Assembly (NCBI GenBank): GCA_002307175.1
Contig: DBTS01000064.1
Location: 4,580 to 68,579 of the forward strand
Source: Rhodocyclaceae bacterium UBA1310
GTDB lineage: Bacteria; Pseudomonadota; Gammaproteobacteria; Burkholderiales; Rhodocyclaceae
Length of the DNA stretch: 64,000 nucleotides
Direction: 5' to 3'
A program made the translations under genes and the position numbers. Below the pieces are notes generated by a model, which made no database searches, had not been told where the DNA came from, and saw nothing but the letters and a program-made list of their open reading frames with translations. How positions within the stretch are numbered: the stretch's first letter is position 1; every line of letters begins with the position of its first letter. Of the stretch, positions 8,495 to 17,400 are shown piece by piece.

Positions 8495-9694
8495 TCACAT
8501 GCGCATCGGCGGACGCATCCGCTGATTGCCCGCAGCCGCCCCGGCACCACCCTCACTCACGATCACCTGTTCACCTTCGTGCAGCCCGCCTAGCACTTCG
8601 GCGCTCACCGTGTTGTTGATGCCGATACGCACCTTGCGGGCAACCGACCGGCCTTTGGCGTCAATCGCGCGAACCAGATAGGTCCCATCTGGAGTTTTTT
8701 CTCCAAGCGCCACCGCCGGAATGCTCAGGGCATGTCTGGCCTCCGCGAGCACAATACGAACCTGCGTGGTCATCGAAATCCGCAGTTTGCTCTCCGGGTT
8801 GGGCACATCGAGCAGGGCGTTGTAATACACCGCTGTCGAAGTGCTGGTCGTCGTCGTGCTGGTGGTGGAACCCGAGGTGATTGATTCCGGCGCGGGTTCC
8901 AGCGCACGCAGCGTGGTGGTGTAACGTTTATCCGGCTCGCCAAGAGTGGTGAAGTACACTGTCTGCCCAGGTCTGACACGCGTGATATCCGCCTCGGATA
9001 CCTGCGCTTCGATGGTCACCAGATCCAGCCGCGCCAGCGTGATGATGGAGGGCGTGGTCTGATTGGCGTTCACCGTCTGCCCTTCCTTTGCCACCACAGC
9101 CACCACAGTGCCATCCATGGGCGCCACAATGCGTGTGTAACCCAGATTTACGCGGGCGTTATCAACTGTGATTCTGGCCTGCACAATCTGCGCCTTGAGC
9201 TGCTCAATCTCCGCCCGGGTGCTATTCAGGGTGGCTTCTGCCGCTTCGTAGTCGCCACGCGAGCCGGCATCCTGTTCCCACAGCAGCCTGGCACGGTTGA
9301 AGGTCAGCTCGGCCTGCTTGAGCGTGGCCTCACGAGCCTGCAGCTGGGCCTGCACATTGAGGAGTGCAGCCTCGTTGGTACGCAGCACGTTCTGCTGCGT
9401 CAGCGAATCAATCTCGGCAATCAGATCGCCTTTTTTGACCACATCGCCAAGCGCCACCTTGAGTGTCCTGATCTGCCCTGAAACCTGCGCGCCTACATTC
9501 ACCTGCTTGTAGGCCTCCACCGTGCCCGCTGCAAGCACGGCATCTTCCAGATCAGCCCGTGTCACAGGGGCTGTCACAAATTCCGGGCGCGGCGGCGGGG
9601 CCGAGAAGCGCCGCACGCCATAGATCAGCACGCCAACGACGGCAAGCGCAACAATGGCGTTGCGCCATGAGATACGCGGAGTCTTTATTTTCAC
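8495..9694 (-). CDS. macA: Periplasmic adaptor (membrane fusion) protein MacA
   Basis: About 399 residues if the GTG at 9694 is the start (VKIKTPRISW). An N-terminal membrane anchor (AIVALAVVGVLIYGV) is followed by the biotinyl-lipoyl half-motifs, a long coiled-coil hairpin rich in Ala, Gln and Glu (about 100-190), then beta-barrel domains. A Thr/Ser-rich insertion (SGSTTSTTTTSTSTA) sits near residue 270 and is unusual. The frame is open to 9760, but the extra N-terminus is not MacA-like. The adaptor joins MacB to the outer-membrane channel. First gene of the operon. Confidence 0.9.
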   Translation of the reverse strand: MKIKTPRISWRNAIVALAVVGVLIYGVRRFSAPPPRPEFVTAPVTRADLEDAVLAAGTVEAYKQVNVGAQVSGQIRTLKVALGDVVKKGDLIAEIDSLTQQNVLRTNEAALLNVQAQLQAREATLKQAELTFNRARLLWEQDAGSRGDYEAAEATLNSTRAEIEQLKAQIVQARITVDNARVNLGYTRIVAPMDGTVVAVVAKEGQTVNANQTTPSIITLARLDLVTIEAQVSEADITRVRPGQTVYFTTLGEPDKRYTTTLRALEPAPESITSGSTTSTTTTSTSTAVYYNALLDVPNPESKLRISMTTQVRIVLAEARHALSIPAVALGEKTPDGTYLVRAIDAKGRSVARKVRIGINNTVSAEVLGGLHEGEQVIVSEGGAGAAAGNQRMRPPMRM

Positions 9695-9968
9695 GTTGTA
9701 GTGTCGCTTCCTGGCAGATTCACTGCCAGACAGGGGGTGACCAGGGCGGGCTGCCCGCACATATCCTGTTCGAAGGCATCCCTGGCAAGGCTGTGCAACG
9801 AAAAGTGGAAAGTGACAGTCGCAGAAGCAAATTTTTTATCGGCCTGTGATTCTCTTGCGACGGATTCCATTTTCTGAACGCAGTGCAACGTTGCATGCGT
9901 ATGAATGCCGGCCAGGGTAGCGCTGCGATATGGTATATTTTTCAGGCGCCAAGCCAAATTTCATAACC

Positions 9969-10463
9969 ATGCTGAAGATCCGTCTGTTGCATTCCGATGA
10001 TTCCATTCCCGAGATCACCAAACTCCTGCATCGTGCGTACAGCAGATTGGGCGGTATGGGCCTGAATTACACGGCGGTGGATCAGACCCCAGAGGTCACT
10101 TCCCGCCGCATCGCCGACGGGCATTGCCTGATTGCTGAATGGGCCGGGCAACTGGCGGGTACTGTCGTTGCAACGCCTACGTATGCAACAAATCAATGCG
10201 AGTATTTCACCCGGCCAGGGGTTGCCTCAGCCCATCAGTTTGCAGTTGAACCTTCACTCCAGGGCAAGGGAATTGGCCGTGCCCTGCTTGCCGCCTGTGA
10301 AGAATGGGCGGCTCAGCGGGCGTTTCGCGAGCTGGCCATTGATACGGCAGAGCAGGCAAGCCACCTGATTGCGCTCTATGCACGCCTTGGCTACAGGCAT
10401 GTCGGATACGTGCAGTGGAGTGGGAAGGTGTATCGGAGTGTGGTGCTGAGCAAACTGCTATAG
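9969..10463 (+). CDS. GNAT-family N-acetyltransferase
   Basis: 164 residues from the ATG at 9969 (MLKIRLLHSDD). The acetyl-CoA motif is clear in QFAVEPSLQGKGIGRALLAACEEWA (Q-x-x-G-x-G), followed by a helix and the C-terminal LYARLGYRHVGY strand motif. The substrate is unknown. It is divergent from macA across about 270 bases that must hold both promoters. An upstream ATG at 9930 is possible, but neither start has an obvious ribosome-binding site. A bidirectional terminator follows at 10591-10618. Confidence 0.8.
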   Translation: MLKIRLLHSDDSIPEITKLLHRAYSRLGGMGLNYTAVDQTPEVTSRRIADGHCLIAEWAGQLAGTVVATPTYATNQCEYFTRPGVASAHQFAVEPSLQGKGIGRALLAACEEWAAQRAFRELAIDTAEQASHLIALYARLGYRHVGYVQWSGKVYRSVVLSKLL

Positions 10464-10470
10464 CAGAAAA

Positions 10471-10497
10471 CAGCATCCAGACTTTAGTGCGGGTAAG
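10471..10497. repeat. Solitary end of the MITE-like element
   Basis: CATCCAGACTTTAGTGCGGG followed by TAAG matches the inverted end of the elements at 4690-5009 and 37447-37685. On the other strand it reads ACCCGCACTAAAGTCTGGAT. I saw no partner end nearby, so this may be a decayed or partial copy. Confidence 0.5.
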
Positions 10498-10590
10498 TCT
10501 GCAGTCATCATGCGACGGGCATGCCTGGTGAGCGCGCAGGTCAGGCGTAGAGAGCATTTTCAGCCGACACAAAGCTCCAAAGATTCGCGT

Positions 10591-10618
10591 AAAAAAACCG
10601 CCTGGAATGGCGGTTTTC
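10591..10618. terminator. Bidirectional rho-independent terminator
   Basis: AAAACCGCC pairs with GGCGGTTTT around a six-base loop, with A tracts on one side and T tracts on the other. It sits between the convergent acetyltransferase and mltB genes and can serve both. Confidence 0.8.
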
Positions 10619-10649
10619 ATTTGGCATTACGCAAATCGGTTTCTGTGCG

Positions 10650-11825
10650 TCACTTCTCGTGCTTTTTGTGGCTGGGCGTCTTGCCCTTTTTTGCAGTGGC
10701 TTTGGTCTTCACTGCATGCCCCTTCGGGCTTGCCTTTTTACCCTTGTCAGCCTTGGCATGTGCCACGGTTTTTTTCGGTTCGACCTTGGCGGCGGGGGCA
10801 GGGGTGGCGTCACTACTGATCAGATCGCGTTTTGACTCGTAGGCGAGTTTCACGGCATGCCCGAGGTCATTCACACTCATGGCGTAGAAGCTGCTGTGGT
10901 TGTAGCGCGTGATCACATAGAAATTCTGAAAACCCAGCCAGTATTCGGTCGGTGAGCCGGGGCTGACGAGATCAACGAGGGTGACCAGATCGTGCTCCTG
11001 CGGCTTCAGATCGGAATGTACGCCGGCCTGTTGCAGGATGGCGCCATCAAGCACAGGGGCAATCCCTGCATCAATGAGGGATTGGGCGCGGATGGGGTCA
11101 TCCACACTCGCCGGCATCACGATGCGGCCACCACGCTGCCAGCCGTAGCTGGCAAGGTAGCTGGCCACCGAGGCGATGGCATCGTCTGCATTGCCGCGAA
11201 TATCGATGTGGCCGTCGCCGTCGCCATCCATGCCCAGGCTGCGGATCTTGCTTGGCAAAAACTGGGGCAGGCCGATTGCGCCCGCGTAGGAGCCGCGATA
11301 CTCACGCACATCCTGGCCCTGATCACGGGCAAGCAGGAAAAGCTCTTCAAGCTCTTTGCGGAAGAGGTCGGCACGTGGGGGGTAGTCGAACGCTAGCGTG
11401 GCAAGGGCAGACAGGGTCTGGAAATTACCGGTATTGCGCCCGTAGATGGTTTCCACCCCGATGATGCCGACGATGATTTCAGCCGGCACGCCGGTGCGGG
11501 CTTCGGCCATGGTCAGGGCACGCTCGTGCCAGTGCCAGAAATCGACACCGGCAGAAATACGGGCTGAGTTGATGAACTGGGGCCGATAGCGCTGCCAGGA
11601 GCGCACATTCGGGTCTGTGGAAGGCTTGATCAGCTTGATCACCTGCGGTACTTCGCGCGCATCGTTGAATGCAGCCTGCAGATCTTCCACACGGAAATGC
11701 TGACGCTGCGCGAGATCGCGGATGAAGGCCTGTACGTCTTCACGCTGACTGAAATCCCCTGCATGACAATTGATTGCCCATGCAAAACATGCCGTTGCGG
11801 CAAACCACCGAAAAATTGTTCTCAT
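10650..11825 (-). CDS. mltB: Lytic murein transglycosylase B with Lys-rich C-terminal tail
   Basis: 391 residues. The signal peptide (MRTIFRWFAATACFAWAINC) has no strong lipobox. The SLT_2/MltB domain includes the catalytic-Glu region GIIGVETIYGRNTG, the QFLPSKI segment and an EF-hand-like DGDGDGHID loop. It cleaves glycan strands of peptidoglycan, giving 1,6-anhydromuropeptides. The last 45 or so residues are extraordinarily rich in Lys, Ala and His (KKTVAHAKADKGKKASPKGH and onward), resembling histone-H1-like repeats; MltB proteins normally lack this. The ATG overlaps the tgpA stop by four bases, and the gene ends the moxR-DUF58-tgpA operon. Confidence 0.9.
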   Translation of the reverse strand: MRTIFRWFAATACFAWAINCHAGDFSQREDVQAFIRDLAQRQHFRVEDLQAAFNDAREVPQVIKLIKPSTDPNVRSWQRYRPQFINSARISAGVDFWHWHERALTMAEARTGVPAEIIVGIIGVETIYGRNTGNFQTLSALATLAFDYPPRADLFRKELEELFLLARDQGQDVREYRGSYAGAIGLPQFLPSKIRSLGMDGDGDGHIDIRGNADDAIASVASYLASYGWQRGGRIVMPASVDDPIRAQSLIDAGIAPVLDGAILQQAGVHSDLKPQEHDLVTLVDLVSPGSPTEYWLGFQNFYVITRYNHSSFYAMSVNDLGHAVKLAYESKRDLISSDATPAPAAKVEPKKTVAHAKADKGKKASPKGHAVKTKATAKKGKTPSHKKHEK

Positions 11826-13783
11826 GGCCTGAATTGTTGCACGGCTCGGCGGAATGCCGCCAGCCCCGCAGCGCTTTCGCTGCCCGGCGGTCCATAGCGC
11901 AAGCGTGCGAATTCTTCGGCCAGAGCGAGGATTGTTGGGGCTTGCGCAGGCATTGCCAAAGCAGCACGGCGGGCAAAATCCGCAGGGCCTTCCCAGGGGG
12001 CACGCCGTACCCCACGCCGGGCCAGACGCCGGCAGAAGAGGCGCCAGCTGCGGTCCAGCGCATCGCCACGTGGCCCCCGCGGCCACAGGCGCCAGGTCAG
12101 CCATGCCAGCCACAGCGCCACAAAACTGCCGAGCAGGCTGGTGAGCGTCTGCCAGTCAGCGTTCTGCACGCCAAGCTGGCTGAGAAGCTCAGTCTGGCGT
12201 TTGGCGTTGTAGCCCAGCACCCACTGGTTCCAGGTGTTCGAGAGCGCTTCCATGCGATAGCGAAGGTTGCGCACAAAAGCGTTGTCCTGACGCAACATCA
12301 GGGGCATCTGGGTGTCGCCCACAGCGTTGGCGAGGCCATCCGCAATACGCCGTGGCGCGCTGAGTGCTGTGGGGTCTACACGCACCCAACCCTGGCCTTC
12401 GAGCCAGACTTCAGACCATGCATGGGCTTCGGACTGACGCACCACCAGCGTACCGTCAAGCGGATTGAATTCACCACCCTGATAGCCGGTGACTACGCGT
12501 GCCGGCACGCCGGCTGCGCGCATGAGAATGGTAAAGGCGCTGGAGAAGTGCTCGCAAAACCCCTTTTTGTTGTCGAACAGGAATTCATCAGCAGCATGCT
12601 GACCGGCAATCGGCGGGCTCAGCGTGTAGGCCAGGCCATCTCCGCGCATGAAACGAATGGCGGCCTGCACACGCTCTGCCGGAGTGGCGTTTTCCTCATG
12701 CAGCCTCTGACCAAGTGCCACCGTGCGCGGATTGCTGCCCTGGGGCAGGCGCAGTGCGGTAGCCCGGATGAACTTGAGTTCATCCAGCCCCACCCTTGTT
12801 TGCGGGTAGGAAGTCAGGTGGTAACGGATACGTGCCTGCACGGGATTGCGTGTCAGCAGATTGAGGTCTTCACCATACTGGGCGTTCTCTGCCTTGGGGC
12901 CCGGGTAATCCAGCGCCAGCAACCAGTTGTGCTTATGCGGCTCCAGCGTCATCGAGTAGGAATAGGCCGGCCCATCGACAGAGTAGTGCGGCTCAGGCCG
13001 CATCGGGTTATGGCGCTGGTGCCAGGTGCGCCCATCGAAATCCGTGAGCACCGGGCCACGCCAGTAGCGTAGCTGCGGTGGGGGTGGCTTCCCCTCAAAC
13101 TCCACGCGAAAGGCTACCTCACCCGAGACAATCAGATTGGCGATGGAGCCTGGCTCCATATCATCCGACAGGCCGGTTGAAGAACTCAGGGAATCCAGCG
13201 GCATTCCCCACAGCGGCCCCTCGATACGCGGGAAGAGCACAAACAGCAGCACCATCAGAGGCACCGCCCCCAGCAACAGCGCGCGCGTCTGCCGCGCTGC
13301 CGTGCGCACAGATAGCATCGGCTGCTCCAGCTTGGCCGAGGTCATGATGATGAAGCCTGCACACACCAGCACGAACACTGCCACGAGCGGCGACTGCTCG
13401 TTAAGGAATTGCCCGGTAAGCATGAAGCAGCACAGCATGATCACCACGCGCGCATCGCGCCGCGTATTGGCTTCCAGCAGCTTGAGCGGCAGCAGCCAGG
13501 TGAGCAGCGCTAGTCCGGCCTCCTTGCCCACCACCGTATGATAGGTGTTGAGTACAAAAGCCACGCCGAGCACCGCTGCCAGCCCCATGATGAGCCGTGA
13601 AGGCACGGCCTTGTTGCGCCAGTTGCCCCAGGCACGCGCGGCGAGCAGCACAGGCACGGCAATCTGCATGAGCACAGGTAGCGTTGGAATGAAGGGCGCG
13701 AGCCCCAGCAGGGCGGTAGCGAGCAGGCACCACACCTGCGCGGCCTGCAAGGGCGGGCTGGGTTGTTTGCGCGCCTTAGCCAT
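11822..13783 (-). CDS. tgpA: Transglutaminase-like membrane protein (TgpA family, DUF3488)
   Basis: 653 residues. The N-terminal third has several membrane helices (for example 17-35, 64-80, 113-148, 168-183). A periplasmic transglutaminase-like domain carries a Cys410-His454-Asp470 triad (KKGFCEHF, SEAHAWSEVW, VRVDPT). One more membrane helix follows near 550, then a cytoplasmic DUF4129-like tail. TgpA of Pseudomonas aeruginosa is essential and linked to the cell envelope (family knowledge). Ends overlap with both neighbours (8 bases with the DUF58 gene, 4 with mltB), which ties this protein to murein metabolism. Confidence 0.9.
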   Translation of the reverse strand: MAKARKQPSPPLQAAQVWCLLATALLGLAPFIPTLPVLMQIAVPVLLAARAWGNWRNKAVPSRLIMGLAAVLGVAFVLNTYHTVVGKEAGLALLTWLLPLKLLEANTRRDARVVIMLCCFMLTGQFLNEQSPLVAVFVLVCAGFIIMTSAKLEQPMLSVRTAARQTRALLLGAVPLMVLLFVLFPRIEGPLWGMPLDSLSSSTGLSDDMEPGSIANLIVSGEVAFRVEFEGKPPPPQLRYWRGPVLTDFDGRTWHQRHNPMRPEPHYSVDGPAYSYSMTLEPHKHNWLLALDYPGPKAENAQYGEDLNLLTRNPVQARIRYHLTSYPQTRVGLDELKFIRATALRLPQGSNPRTVALGQRLHEENATPAERVQAAIRFMRGDGLAYTLSPPIAGQHAADEFLFDNKKGFCEHFSSAFTILMRAAGVPARVVTGYQGGEFNPLDGTLVVRQSEAHAWSEVWLEGQGWVRVDPTALSAPRRIADGLANAVGDTQMPLMLRQDNAFVRNLRYRMEALSNTWNQWVLGYNAKRQTELLSQLGVQNADWQTLTSLLGSFVALWLAWLTWRLWPRGPRGDALDRSWRLFCRRLARRGVRRAPWEGPADFARRAALAMPAQAPTILALAEEFARLRYGPPGSESAAGLAAFRRAVQQFRP

Positions 13784-14765
13784 GTGGCAAGCCCTCCAGA
13801 CCGTACAGCGCGAGCTGGCGCAGGCATTCCTGATAATGGGCCGGATCGTGCCCCGGCCCGATCTGCCCGCCGGGCAGGATCAAAGTGATGCGCAGCCCTG
13901 CCGTGCGCGATTCCAGCACCCACTGGGTAAGTTGCGAGAGGCGCGCCTCGGTATCCATCCCGTTTGGCAGGGAGAACCAGTCCAGCGTGCAGCCGGTGCC
14001 CATGCCGCTGGCGAACATCTTGGTGTACATCCCCTGGCCGCTGGCAAGCTGCTTCCAGGCAACGTGACGCAAGGAATCGCCGGGTTGATAGGCGCGCAGC
14101 CCGGCAAAATCATCGTGCCCCGGTGCCGTGCCGGTGACGCCTTCGGCGCTGGCACCGGTTTGCGCCGGCAGGGGTAGCTTGCCCAGCGGCGCGGGGTAGA
14201 CCAGCAATGGTGCATCGGGGGCGATGTAGCTCCAGGCCCGAATCCAGCCCAGCGGCTGACGTGTCTCGATCACGCACATGCCCGGCTGCATCCAGCCCCG
14301 GTGGGGGCAGGGCAGGCTCAGGGTGAGCTGCGTCGTGGTGCGTGGCAACACGTCGGCAAGCAGTTGGGCATGCCCCTCCGTGTCCCCAATGCGCACGGCC
14401 GGACGCAACGTCTCCTGATGGTTGGCAAGGCTTACGACCCACTGTGCCCGCGTGCCGGCAAAGGTTTCGCCCCCCCCCAGCAGGCTGATCTGCAGGCCGG
14501 TGAGCGTGCGCCAGGAATGCAGGATATGCACCACACCCACGCTGCCAAGAAAGAAGGTCAGCCCGAAGCCCAGCGAGAGTGCATAGTTGATGGCCCCAAT
14601 GAACATCAGCAGCAGGGTGCCGAAGATCGCAAACCCGGTGCCTGTGGGGAATACGTAGACGCGCGCCTGCCGCAGCGTGACAGGTTGCGGCTCCGGGCTT
14701 TTGCCACGCAGCGCCCACAGGCGCAGGCGTGTACGCAGGCGGGCGTAAAGGCTGGCGAAGCTCAC
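13776..14765 (-). CDS. DUF58-domain protein of MoxR-associated operon
   Basis: 329 residues with two adjacent N-terminal membrane helices (FAIFGTLLLMFIGAINYALSL and GLTFFLGSVGVVHIL). The DUF58 core includes DFAGLRAYQPGDSLRHVAWKQLA, the signature of this von-Willebrand-A-like family. Such proteins work with MoxR ATPases, perhaps as adaptors or assembly factors. The start overlaps the moxR stop by four bases and the end overlaps tgpA, so the three form one translationally coupled unit. Confidence 0.9.
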   Translation of the reverse strand: MSFASLYARLRTRLRLWALRGKSPEPQPVTLRQARVYVFPTGTGFAIFGTLLLMFIGAINYALSLGFGLTFFLGSVGVVHILHSWRTLTGLQISLLGGGETFAGTRAQWVVSLANHQETLRPAVRIGDTEGHAQLLADVLPRTTTQLTLSLPCPHRGWMQPGMCVIETRQPLGWIRAWSYIAPDAPLLVYPAPLGKLPLPAQTGASAEGVTGTAPGHDDFAGLRAYQPGDSLRHVAWKQLASGQGMYTKMFASGMGTGCTLDWFSLPNGMDTEARLSQLTQWVLESRTAGLRITLILPGGQIGPGHDPAHYQECLRQLALYGLEGLPHG

Positions 14766-15715
14766 GGCAGACGCGTGCTTTCAATGAGGGTACGCACCAG
14801 CGCCTCGCCTTGCTGCAAGCCATCGGCGGCGGCAATGCGGTGGGCTGCCACAGAAGGCAGAACGGCCTGCACATCCTCGGGGCGCACATGATCGCGCCCG
14901 GCGATCAAAGCCCAGGCACGGGCTGCGCCCAGCAAGGCCAGCCCGGCACGGGGCGACAAGCCCTGACGCACCGCCGGCTGGCTGCGGCTGGCTGCAAGCA
15001 GGGCCTGCACATAATCCAGAATGCGCTCACTCACGTGTACGGCGGCCACCTGTGCCTGCAGTTGCTCCAGGCGTTTGCTGTCGATGCACGCCCCCAGGGT
15101 AGCAAGAATGCTGCGGCGGTCGCGCCCGGTGAGCAGTTCGCGCTCGGCAGCAGCATCCGGCAACCCCAGTGACAGACGCATCAGAAAACGGTCCAGTTGC
15201 GATTCCGGGAGCGGAAAGGTGCCGATCTGCTGCGAGGGGTTCTGGGTGGCAATCACAAAGAAAGGGGAGGGCAGCGGATAAGTCTTGCCATCCACCGACA
15301 CCTGCCGCTCTTCCATCGCTTCAAGCAGTGCGCTCTGGGTTTTGGGCGTGCTGCGGTTGATTTCGTCCGACAGCAGCACCTGTGTAAACAGTGGCCCTTC
15401 GTGGAAGCTGAAGCTCTGCCGGGCCGGATCGAAAATGCTCACGCCAATCAGGTCGGCAGGCAACAGGTCGCTGGTGAACTGCACGCGTTGAAAGTCTAGC
15501 CCCAGTGTAATCGCCAGGGCATGCGCGAGGGTGGTTTTGCCTACACCGGGCTGGTCCTCAATGAGCAGATGGCCACGGGCAAGCAAGCAGGTCAGCGCCA
15601 GCCGCAGGGCTTGGGGCTTGCCCAACAGAATTTCGCCAAGCTGGGCCAGAATGGCATCAGTGGTACTGCGGGATTCGGTAACTGAAGAAGCTGGAGAAAC
15701 AGAGATCGCAGGCAT
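14762..15715 (-). CDS. MoxR-family AAA+ ATPase
   Basis: 317 residues. Walker A is DQPGVGKTT near 54-62, Walker B VLLSDEINRSTPKTQSALLEAMEE, sensor 1 FFVIATQNPSQQIGTFPLPESQLDRF, and a C-terminal lid helix region with SPRAGLALLGAARAWAL. MoxR ATPases act as chaperones that mature or activate partner proteins, usually encoded beside DUF58 proteins as here. First gene of the minus-strand operon that continues through DUF58, tgpA and mltB. The divergent promoter region (15716-15887) is shared with the deacetylase-like gene. Confidence 0.93.
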   Translation of the reverse strand: MPAISVSPASSVTESRSTTDAILAQLGEILLGKPQALRLALTCLLARGHLLIEDQPGVGKTTLAHALAITLGLDFQRVQFTSDLLPADLIGVSIFDPARQSFSFHEGPLFTQVLLSDEINRSTPKTQSALLEAMEERQVSVDGKTYPLPSPFFVIATQNPSQQIGTFPLPESQLDRFLMRLSLGLPDAAAERELLTGRDRRSILATLGACIDSKRLEQLQAQVAAVHVSERILDYVQALLAASRSQPAVRQGLSPRAGLALLGAARAWALIAGRDHVRPEDVQAVLPSVAAHRIAAADGLQQGEALVRTLIESTRLP

Positions 15716-15887
15716 GGACGAAGGTTCGGCTGGAAGTAGGGGGTATTTGAGGCTAGTTTACGGCAGATATACCGGAAGGCTCACAAAGTATTTGATGAGT
15801 GGGCCTCATAAGAATGTTAACCCGGAGCAAGGGACCAGATTCATGGCCCCGCTGCCCTGGGTAAACATTCACACCCGAGGAGACCCG

Positions 15888-16817
15888 ATGAGCCGCACCG
15901 CCTTCATCACGCACCCGGACTGCCTATTGCACCGGGTAGGCAGCATTCACCCTGAATCACCCGACCGCATCACAGAAATCCTTGATCAGCTCACCGGCAG
16001 CGGCCTCGATGGCCTGCTGGACATGCGTGACGATGTACCGCAGGCGGCGCCCGAGCAGCTCTACCGCGCCCACTCCCCGGCTTATGTGGATGATCTCTTC
16101 GAGATTTCCCCGGAAACCGGCATCCGCCATCTCGACCCGGATACTGCCATGATGCCGCAGACCCTCAGGGCGGCCTTGCGGGCTGCGGGCGCCGGCATCC
16201 ACGCCACCGAACTCGTGCTCGACGGCAGAATCCACAACGCCTTCTGCGCTGTGCGCCCGCCCGGCCACCATGCCGAGCGCCTGCGCGCCATGGGTTTCTG
16301 TTTCTTCAACAACGTGGCGGTTGCCGCACATCACGCATTGGCGGTCGGCGGGCTGGAGCGCGTCTCCATCATTGATTTCGATGTGCATCACGGCAATGGC
16401 ACGGAAAACATCTTCATCGCCGAACCCCGTGTGCAGATGCTGGGCTTCTTCCAGCATCCCCTTTACCCTTATTGTGGTACCAAAGTTGTGGCGCCCAATA
16501 TCCTCAACTCTGCATTCCCCGCAGGCACCAGAGGCGACAAGGTGCGCGAACTGCTCACGCATGTGTGGATTCCGGCGCTTGAGCGGCACGCACCCCAGAT
16601 GATCTTCATTTCCGCCGGTTTCGATGCACACTATGAGGACGAGATGGCCTCCATGGGCCTTGTCGACGCCGATTACGCCTGGATCACCCGCGAACTGCGG
16701 CAGTGGGCCGATGCTCATTGCGGTGGGCGCATCGTCTCCATGCTCGAAGGCGGCTACAGCCTGCCTGCGCTGGGACGAAGCGCACTGGCCCATATCCGGG
16801 CATTGGCGGATATATGA
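15888..16817 (+). CDS. Histone-deacetylase-like amidohydrolase
   Basis: 309 residues of the arginase/deacetylase fold (HDAC class II-like; acetoin utilisation or acetylpolyamine amidohydrolase relatives). The active-site His pair is His127-His128 (PPGHHAER). Zinc ligands are Asp165 and His167 (DFDVHHGNG) and Asp246 (SAGFDAH). The C-terminal GGYS (LEGGYSLPALG) motif is present. It removes acetyl groups from lysine, polyamine or similar amides in the cytoplasm; the exact substrate is unknown. The start at 15888 has CCGAGGAG upstream; the frame is open far further, but that part is not HDAC-like. Confidence 0.92.
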   Translation: MSRTAFITHPDCLLHRVGSIHPESPDRITEILDQLTGSGLDGLLDMRDDVPQAAPEQLYRAHSPAYVDDLFEISPETGIRHLDPDTAMMPQTLRAALRAAGAGIHATELVLDGRIHNAFCAVRPPGHHAERLRAMGFCFFNNVAVAAHHALAVGGLERVSIIDFDVHHGNGTENIFIAEPRVQMLGFFQHPLYPYCGTKVVAPNILNSAFPAGTRGDKVRELLTHVWIPALERHAPQMIFISAGFDAHYEDEMASMGLVDADYAWITRELRQWADAHCGGRIVSMLEGGYSLPALGRSALAHIRALADI

Positions 16818-16890
16818 GGGGGCTTGTGCTCAAACTCCGAATGTTCGCTGCTTCCCGTCAATATCTCACAGCGGGGATCTCACGACTGGT

Positions 16891-17376
16891 TCAGGTCGGC
16901 AGCCCGATTCGTGCGGTGGCAGGTTGCCTGGCGTCAGTACTATTGATTTCGTATGTATGCGTTACGTAGGCACTTCCATAGACCGTCAATTGCCAGCCGT
17001 AGCCCTGGCGCAGAAATAGACGGTTACCTTTGTGGCTGGCGTAGCGCAAGGTGCAATCTGGACGCCGCGGTACAGTGAGGCCACAGACATTGGCAAGTGC
17101 CTTGATTTTCTGCGGCGTAATGAGGCAATCACTGTCGTGTAAATGAATCCAGGCTGTCATGGCAAGCATATTTTGCGCTGGTGTCCCGCTACTATGACAA
17201 GCGGCGAAAGAGGCCAGGCCCGCCAGAGGCAGTGTTTGTTTCCCGCCAGAGAGATCACTCTCGGTGGCGTTGGCCAGCATCTGAAAGGCCAGTGGGCGGA
17301 TCGATTCATCAAGTTGCCTGACGATCAAGTCGATTTTCTTGATCTTTCGTACAGCAGTATCGAATTCTATATTCAT
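16891..17376 (-). CDS. Hypothetical protein downstream of TetR regulator
   Basis: 161 residues, no recognised family. The N-terminus is charged and helical (MNIEFDTAVRKIKKIDLIVRQLDESIRPL). A hydrophobic middle (GLASFAACHSSGTPAQNMLAM) is too polar to be a clear membrane segment. A later stretch (TLRYASHKGNRLFLRQGYGWQLTVYGSAY) looks like beta strands. CGGAG lies upstream of the ATG. It follows the TetR gene by 24 bases on the same strand, so the two are probably co-transcribed and it may be a target of that regulator. Confidence 0.6.
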   Translation of the reverse strand: MNIEFDTAVRKIKKIDLIVRQLDESIRPLAFQMLANATESDLSGGKQTLPLAGLASFAACHSSGTPAQNMLAMTAWIHLHDSDCLITPQKIKALANVCGLTVPRRPDCTLRYASHKGNRLFLRQGYGWQLTVYGSAYVTHTYEINSTDARQPATARIGLPT

Positions 17377-17400
17377 GAAGCATGCTCCGGGAGTTGTGTG

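Noticed and set aside
11774..13072. Plus-strand frame of 432 codons across tgpA
   Set aside because: Shadow of the transglutaminase gene; the product has no coherent fold features and the opposite strand has a complete catalytic triad.
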